From Hyphomicrobium sp. (GTDB taxonomy: Bacteria; Pseudomonadota; Alphaproteobacteria; Rhizobiales; Hyphomicrobiaceae), in assembly GCA_030598645.1 (NCBI GenBank), contig JAUVPN010000009.1, forward strand, positions 1 to 19,371: a DNA stretch of 19,371 nucleotides, read 5' to 3'. The translations under genes and the position numbers were made by a program. This document shows, one piece after another, positions 16,201 to 19,371 of this stretch; the stretch's first letter is position 1; each line of letters begins with the position of its first letter. The notes under the pieces are model-generated. The model was not told the DNA's origin and ran no database searches. It worked only from the letters and a program-made list of their open reading frames with translations.

Positions 16201-16310
16201 TCTTCGAGCTTTCCCATTGCGTCGAAGCCGGAAATCCCACCGCCCACGAGTAGAATAACCAGGAGCCAGGAAATCACTTTGTATCTAACCGATAGTTCTC
16301 CAATATTCAT
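13209..16310 (-). CDS. RND-family efflux pump, inner-membrane transporter (AcrB-like)
   Basis: The 1033-residue protein has the AcrB layout: helix 1 (10-30), a large periplasmic loop, helices 2-6, a second loop, and helices 8-12. Helix 4 carries the proton-relay region GMLVDNAIVVAEG with Asp406. The second Asp of the AcrB pair is Asn407 here, a common variant. Helix 10 has GLLIKNAIVLIEEI, with the conserved Lys. Pump-type loops such as PGATARQTQDEVTYHIEEA and GTIIGILAFSAIGLSQNNTGEF are typical. Together with the adaptor upstream it exports small molecules using the proton gradient; the substrate cannot be told. Only 41 nt separate it from the adaptor gene, and both are read from one strand, so an operon is very likely. 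A ribosome site GGAGG lies about 13 nt before the ATG. No outer-membrane channel gene is in the window. Confidence 0.96.
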   Translation of the reverse strand: MNIGELSVRYKVISWLLVILLVGGGISGFDAMGKLEDPNFTIKEAKIVTQYPGATARQTQDEVTYHIEEAVQRMPQLKRIKESISRPGYSDIKVEFKDEYTTADFPDIYDELRRKIADMKHKLPPGAREPAIIDEFADVYGLYFAITGVGYTYRDLKDVADYYQRQLILVPGVRKIAIGGAQDEVVYVEISRARLGELGISQERIAQVLASQNLVADAGNVRVGDEFIRISPTGEFQSVKEIGDVLISSEGEGTDKKLVYLSDIASIQRAYRDEPNKMVFVNGQPALTIGISMLPGENVVNVGHRLRKRFDELQETLPVGVEAHEIYDQPTTVDKSVSGFIVNVTEALVIVIVVLLFFMGLRTGLIIGAVLLITVGGTLWIMQLFGIQLQRVSLGALVIALGMLVDNAIVVAEGMLVRIRAGMPASQAAKEVVGGTMIPLLGGTIIGILAFSAIGLSQNNTGEFARSLFYVILISLSLSWLTAVSTTPLLCSIFLKPDPKAAGSSEDPYKGGLFQLYRRLLESALRYRWATVSVVFSLFLAALFGFSHVKESFFPNANTPMFFVDIWSIEGTDIRKTRDDTLKVSAFVREQPGVVQTTSVIGGGDARFSLVYEPKEDSPAYAQVIVQTEIRDQIPAVWSAVEEFMQQEMPQIDPIIKPLRIGPGRDGKIEARFHGPDPLVLRELADKATAIFRQDPETKEIRNDWRQPQKLIRPVFNEQVGRQLGITRQDLANALNRAFKGEQVGLYRDGIRLLPILVRPPPNERKDVTNIQDIPVWSPILQKSVPVQQVVKRFDTVWEETVIRGRNRLQTIIASTNPTGDLTSELFERVRPKIEAIKLPPGYSLSWGGEYEDSFEAQAALFTALPVGFLMMIVVSILLFGKIRQPLIIWLTVPLALIGVTAAMLLFDGKFDFMSLLGLLSLIGLLIKNAIVLIEEIDQQIDAGKAPYAAIVDASVSRMRPVTMAAATTVLGMIPLLQDVFFINMSITIMGGLTFATVLTLIVIPVLYAILFRVPSPAIEPGQRGAVAQGVHP

Positions 16311-16351
16311 ATGGCGCGGCGTACCTCCAAGCGGACATTTTTATTGGCGAT

Positions 16352-17512
16352 CTACCGACCCTTGTCCGGGTTCTTGATCTGCTTTTCCGCGGCGCGACGT
16401 GTTTTAGCGTCGTCCTCGCGTTCTTCAGCTTGCTCCGGTGTTGGCATAAGAGTGACTTTCATACCCTCGACCAGAAATGGCACGCCGGCAACAACAATGC
16501 GGTCTCCAGGCTGCAACCCCTCGGTTATGGCGATCGAATTGCCGCGTAAAGTTCCCACCTTCACCGGCTTCACAGCGACAGTCATATTCTGTTCATCAAC
16601 AATCCACGCGCGTCCTGCAAGTTCATTAGAGGAAACAATCGCCTCGACCGGCACATAGATAACGGCCTCTGCATCGAGGTATTGTGATAGATCAACGGTA
16701 ACATTCGCGGTCATTCCCGGCAGCACCGTAATTTCCGAGGGTGCTTCTAGTGAGTAGGTGGCCTCGAATGTGCGCGTGGCCGGGTCCGCCTTCGTTGCAA
16801 TTTCTCGGAATACGAGCTTGTATTTGTTCTCTGGCGCGGCATCAAAATGTGCATAGACGTCCGGGTCGGCGCTTGCGCCTTCCTCCTCTGTTATGCGCAG
16901 CATGATTTGTTCTGGGACGTCGAACTTCACCTCAAGTGCCCCAACGTCCCTTAGCTCGACAATCGGTTGCTTAGCTTGGACTTCCTCAAAGTTCTGCACG
17001 AGACGATTGGAGATCTCACCTTTGAAGGGAGCCTTCAGTGTGGTGTAGTCCAGATCTTTTTGTGCTTTTCTCAATGCCGCGCGCGCGCGCTTCATCTCCG
17101 CTTCGCGGCGATCACGCTCTTTCAGCGTGACGAACCCTTTTTTAGCAAGGGGTACGGCGCGCTCAAAATCTTTATTTGCGCGGAAGAACTCAGCCTGCCG
17201 ATCATCAACGGCGAGTTTGTACTCCGTATCGTCAAGCTTAGCGATGACTTGTCCTTGCTCAACGCGTTCCCCTTCCTTTATGGGAAGCTCATTGATCGTG
17301 CCCGGGACCCTGAAGGACACCTCGGCACGACGCGTAGACTCAATCCGCCCTGGAAAACTGCGCATACTGCTCGACTCAAAATCGGGAATGAGCAGAGTTT
17401 TGACGGGGCGCACTACTTCAGGGGCTGGAGTTTCTTGCTCTTCGCTACAAGCCGTCAGCAAAAGTAGGGGCATCAAGGAAATACTGAGAAACCTGCGCAT
17501 GTGTTTATTCAT
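16352..17512 (-). CDS. RND efflux periplasmic adaptor lipoprotein (MFP family)
   Basis: This membrane-fusion protein links the pump to an outer-membrane channel. I chose ATG 17512, because it begins a lipoprotein signal: MNKHMRRFLSISLMPLLLLTAC with Cys22 in lipobox LTAC. The frame upstream to 17572 gives an unconvincing polar extension. The mature 386-residue preprotein follows the HlyD/AcrA order: a lipoyl-like part (SFPGRIESTRRAEVSFRVPG, KEGERVEQGQVIAKLDD), a coiled-coil hairpin (about 100-150, EFFRANKDFERAVPLAKK and RRAEMKRARAALRKAQKDL), the second lipoyl half (YTTLKAPFKGEISNRLV) and a beta-barrel with membrane-proximal domain. It precedes the pump gene on the minus strand. No TetR or other regulator gene is adjacent, so its control is not visible here. 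Confidence 0.94.
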   Translation of the reverse strand: MNKHMRRFLSISLMPLLLLTACSEEQETPAPEVVRPVKTLLIPDFESSSMRSFPGRIESTRRAEVSFRVPGTINELPIKEGERVEQGQVIAKLDDTEYKLAVDDRQAEFFRANKDFERAVPLAKKGFVTLKERDRREAEMKRARAALRKAQKDLDYTTLKAPFKGEISNRLVQNFEEVQAKQPIVELRDVGALEVKFDVPEQIMLRITEEEGASADPDVYAHFDAAPENKYKLVFREIATKADPATRTFEATYSLEAPSEITVLPGMTANVTVDLSQYLDAEAVIYVPVEAIVSSNELAGRAWIVDEQNMTVAVKPVKVGTLRGNSIAITEGLQPGDRIVVAGVPFLVEGMKVTLMPTPEQAEEREDDAKTRRAAEKQIKNPDKGR

Positions 17513-17942
17513 AGCCTGGCACTCGACAAGTTCTAACTGACGCGCGCTTTCGCGTGCCGCACCGCTAGCCAACTTCCAACCTCACAGATTCAAAGTTCAT
17601 AAGGTCGTGTTGGCTTGCTACTAAACTGCCACTATCAGCCAAAGAGATCCAGTCGCAATGACCACTCCAGACTTGCTGCTACAGCTGGTAGCCGGAGGAG
17701 CACGGCACTGAGGCTATAGTTTCTGCCGACTTTCAAATGCGTCCGGTATCGGTTGCCCAATTGGCGAACACTCTGCGTTAAGGCCAGCGCCCTCGCGCTG
17801 ATGTTTCTAGCCTTACGCCAAGTTAGACCGTGTCACTCCGGCAAAGGTCACGCTCGCGCAATCTCCACGCGCTTAACGTGGAAGATGTTGGCTTCGTATT
17901 AGTGCACGAGCTCTCCCATCCCGTTGTTGCAGACAGTGATGG
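17513..17942. other. Non-coding interval upstream of the RND operon
   Basis: About 430 nt lie between the adaptor start and the potassium-channel stop. I find no convincing gene, no tRNA and no full regulator. A 6-bp hairpin with tetraloop (CAGCGC-CCTC-GCGCTG, 17785-17800) and a 6-bp one (17864-17882, TCCACG/CGTGGA) are present but not followed by T-runs. A 52-codon plus-strand frame at 17830-17988 overlaps the channel gene and is not convincing. The interval must contain the RND operon promoter and any operator. Confidence 0.5.
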
Positions 17943-18614
17943 CTACTGGGCTGAATTACTTTGCTCAGCAACCTCCGATCCACGGTAAAGCCCCACTAAG
18001 CGTGCGATTATCATCGCTTCAAATATGACACCAGTAATGGCCTCGAATATCGATAATGTTCGTGCCACTGGACTGAGGGCTACGATGTCTCCGTAACCCA
18101 ACGTCGTCAAAGTCGTGAAGCTAAAGTAGATGAATTGGTTCCAATCAGCGTATTCGGCATCAATCAAATCGCCAAACGAGCTTGGGTCGATGGCGTGAAC
18201 AAAACTGTAGATCAAGGACCAAGTTATTCCGATGAGAAGATAGATCGCGACCGCACCGATCAAAACATCCCGGTCAACGACGGGGGCCCGGACGAGCTGC
18301 GTCAACGCAACTACGATGACAGCGATGTTAAGGCATATGTATAACGCCTCACCACCGAGCCATGCGGCGTCCGGCGGGAATGCCTCTCCTGCCCATAGAA
18401 GGAGCGCTGCTGCGCCCGTGAGAATTATCATCGCGATTTGGAGCTTTCGATGACTACCCACTAAGCGCACGAGGGAAAACAAAATCCCAGTAAAGATCGC
18501 GGTTATTAGGAAATCTCCCCTCTGTGTCTCTTCGATAAAAGGGGACGCAAGCAGGAGGATAATGAGGGAGCATAGAAGGAGTAACGGCTTGGAGCTGAGG
18601 ATTGTGTTCATCAT
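17943..18614 (-). CDS. Six-helix potassium channel (Ion_trans_2 pore family)
   Basis: The protein has the classical K+-selectivity filter TLGYGD (residues 171-176 from the chosen start), preceded by the pore helix FIYFSFTTLTT. Five hydrophobic segments precede the pore (LLLLCSLIILLLASPF, FLITAIFTGILFSLV, LQIAMIILTGAAALLLWAG, ALYICLNIAVIVVALTQ and VLIGAVAIYLLIGITWSLI). One follows it (LSIFEAITGVIFEAMIIARLVG). No arginine-rich S4 voltage sensor is obvious, and there is no RCK or cyclic-nucleotide domain in the short C-terminus, so gating is unknown. It is probably a tetramer in the inner membrane. The ATG pair at 18614/18611 is taken as the start; a GTG at 18653 would add a polar tail. Ribosome site is weak. 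It stands alone between non-coding intervals. Confidence 0.9.
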   Translation of the reverse strand: MMNTILSSKPLLLLCSLIILLLASPFIEETQRGDFLITAIFTGILFSLVRLVGSHRKLQIAMIILTGAAALLLWAGEAFPPDAAWLGGEALYICLNIAVIVVALTQLVRAPVVDRDVLIGAVAIYLLIGITWSLIYSFVHAIDPSSFGDLIDAEYADWNQFIYFSFTTLTTLGYGDIVALSPVARTLSIFEAITGVIFEAMIIARLVGLYRGSEVAEQSNSAQ

Positions 18615-18953
18615 TGGAACCCGTTTTGATGGCCATAGAGGGCTGCGCGGCACGCACTAGCAGAATGGATCTCAGGGCCACAAAAATAAACTTTTTTCCT
18701 CCGAACCTATTTCTTACGTTCCCTCTCGTTAATCAAAAAGATTCATCCTGGCTTGCATCAAGTCAGAAAGAAAGAACTCAATTGTTTGCCACGCATGAGG
18801 CCGCGCCGAACTGATGGTCCATTACCCAATTCCGTGAGCTATGAAATAATTTGCAATTGCGCCGCGGCCGCAACATCGAGCGTATCCGGCGGAAAAGAAA
18901 ACAGCGCCCGTCTTGCAACGAGCGCTGTTTGGCAGCAACTGCGTATCAGTCAC
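18615..18953. other. AT-rich non-coding interval
   Basis: About 340 nt between the potassium channel start and the stop of the small secreted protein. Much of it is AT-rich (for example 18680-18780, with A and T runs), fitting a promoter region for the channel gene. The intrinsic terminator at 18893-18930 is its one defined element. I see no coding region. Confidence 0.55.
18893..18930 (-). terminator. Intrinsic terminator of the small secreted-protein gene
   Basis: On the minus strand a 9-bp stem (AAACAGCGC, 18922-18930 read in reverse, pairing with GCGCTGTTT at 18899-18907) encloses a 14-nt loop. It is followed by TTTTCTTTTCC, the tract opposite 18891-18900. It starts about 24 nt after the stop codon at 18954, which is the expected position. 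The T-run is on the minus-strand side, so it serves the 18954-19241 gene. Confidence 0.85.
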
Positions 18954-19241
18954 TTACCTGGTGGTAGAACGCTTTACGTCGACGGCCACGAAAATTTTCT
19001 TGCCGTTCTTGGAAGCTGTTCCCGTCCACTTACCATTAACATCCCTCTCCAACGGTGAAATGTTCGTATAGCCCTGACGCATCAAGTGCTCACGCGCATT
19101 TTCCATGGTGAACGGGTTCCCGGAACCGGCGCTATTGGCCGCGGTTGTTCCAGGTTCCGCCTTTGGGGCTGCCTGGTCGGCGACTACAGGCGGGGCGAGT
19201 CCGGCCATAAGGATTGCAGCGAGAGAAAGTGCACGAGTCAT
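18954..19241 (-). CDS. Small secreted protein, PepSY-like
   Basis: The 95-residue protein has a signal peptide (MTRALSLAAILMAGLAPPVVADQ; cleavage probably after VVA). A proline/alanine/glycine linker follows, then a compact domain from about residue 42: PFTMENAREHLMRQGYTNISPLERDVNGKWTGTASKNGKKIFVAVD. The pattern of a helix, 'GYTNISPLERD-NG-W-G-A-KNGK' and a final strand resembles PepSY-type domains in small periplasmic proteins, but the call is by pattern only. It is probably exported as a free periplasmic protein. The start ATG is preceded by GGAG at 6 nt, which is a strong ribosome site. A clear terminator follows, so it is likely a single-gene unit. Confidence 0.85.
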   Translation of the reverse strand: MTRALSLAAILMAGLAPPVVADQAAPKAEPGTTAANSAGSGNPFTMENAREHLMRQGYTNISPLERDVNGKWTGTASKNGKKIFVAVDVKRSTTR

Positions 19242-19371
19242 TTACAGCTCCTGATCTGTTTGCTGGGTCCCGTTCGGCGCCAGGTGCGTTTTGTCCGCAT
19301 CTCGTGCCGACGGATTAGATGACATCGCATTCCGCGAACAATGAACTGGCAACCTCAGGCCTGATATCTTG

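Noticed and set aside
17513..17572. N-terminal extension of the RND adaptor.
   Set aside because: It would displace the lipoprotein signal from the N-terminus.
17830..17988. A 52-codon plus-strand frame containing HELSH, which looks like a partial zinc-binding motif.
   Set aside because: It is short, has no ribosome site, and overlaps the potassium channel's 3' end; the HExxH is probably chance.
1..19371. CRISPR, tRNA, rRNA, insertion sequence or attachment site.
   Set aside because: No repeat array, tRNA arm pattern, transposase or integrase was seen in any part of the window.

Overview
The window looks like chromosomal DNA of an alphaproteobacterium, probably of the order Hyphomicrobiales. 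This is an inference from gene content: a DUF3309 mini-membrane protein, an alphaproteobacterial-type SPOR protein, a YpfJ-like zinc peptidase and an efp/epmA/epmB cluster. Composition is moderately GC-rich. I see no tRNA, rRNA, insertion sequence, phage integrase or CRISPR array, so this is an ordinary stretch of core and shell genes rather than a mobile island.

Layout. Positions 1-501 hold the 3' part of a SPOR-domain protein. Positions 520-2385 (minus strand) carry two paralogous zinc metallopeptidases in tandem, one secreted and one membrane-anchored. Positions 2511-2843 (minus) encode an antibiotic-biosynthesis-monooxygenase-fold (ABM) protein. Positions 2969-3775 (plus) carry a small papain/C39-like cysteine-peptidase-type protein of unknown role and a 54-residue DUF3309 membrane protein.

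Positions 3782-7232 form the translation-factor locus: efp (minus), then divergent epmA (plus) and epmB (plus). An uncharacterised four-helix membrane protein lies in opposite orientation between epmA and epmB. EF-P has the modifiable lysine K34, and EpmB and EpmA are the aminomutase and ligase that make and attach beta-lysine to it, so the locus is self-consistent.

Positions 7406-10194 (minus) hold two translationally coupled membrane-associated GTPases, a DUF697 GTPase followed by an Era/dynamin-like GTPase. A small lipoprotein lies just upstream at 10408-10683. Positions 10967-12295 (plus) encode an APC-family amino acid permease whose strongest ribosome-binding site is not followed by a standard start codon. 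Positions 12382-13104 (minus) encode an SDR oxidoreductase with irregular cofactor and active-site motifs.

Positions 13209-17512 (minus) are a two-gene RND efflux operon, lipoprotein adaptor then pump, without a local regulator or outer-membrane channel. Positions 17943-18614 (minus) encode a six-helix potassium channel with a TLGYGD filter. Positions 18954-19241 (minus) encode a small secreted PepSY-like protein followed by a clear intrinsic terminator.

I did not find an obviously new multi-gene system. The best candidates for new biology are the coupled GTPase pair with its lipoprotein, the papain-like small protein, the membrane protein nested in the EF-P modification locus, and the odd start of the permease.
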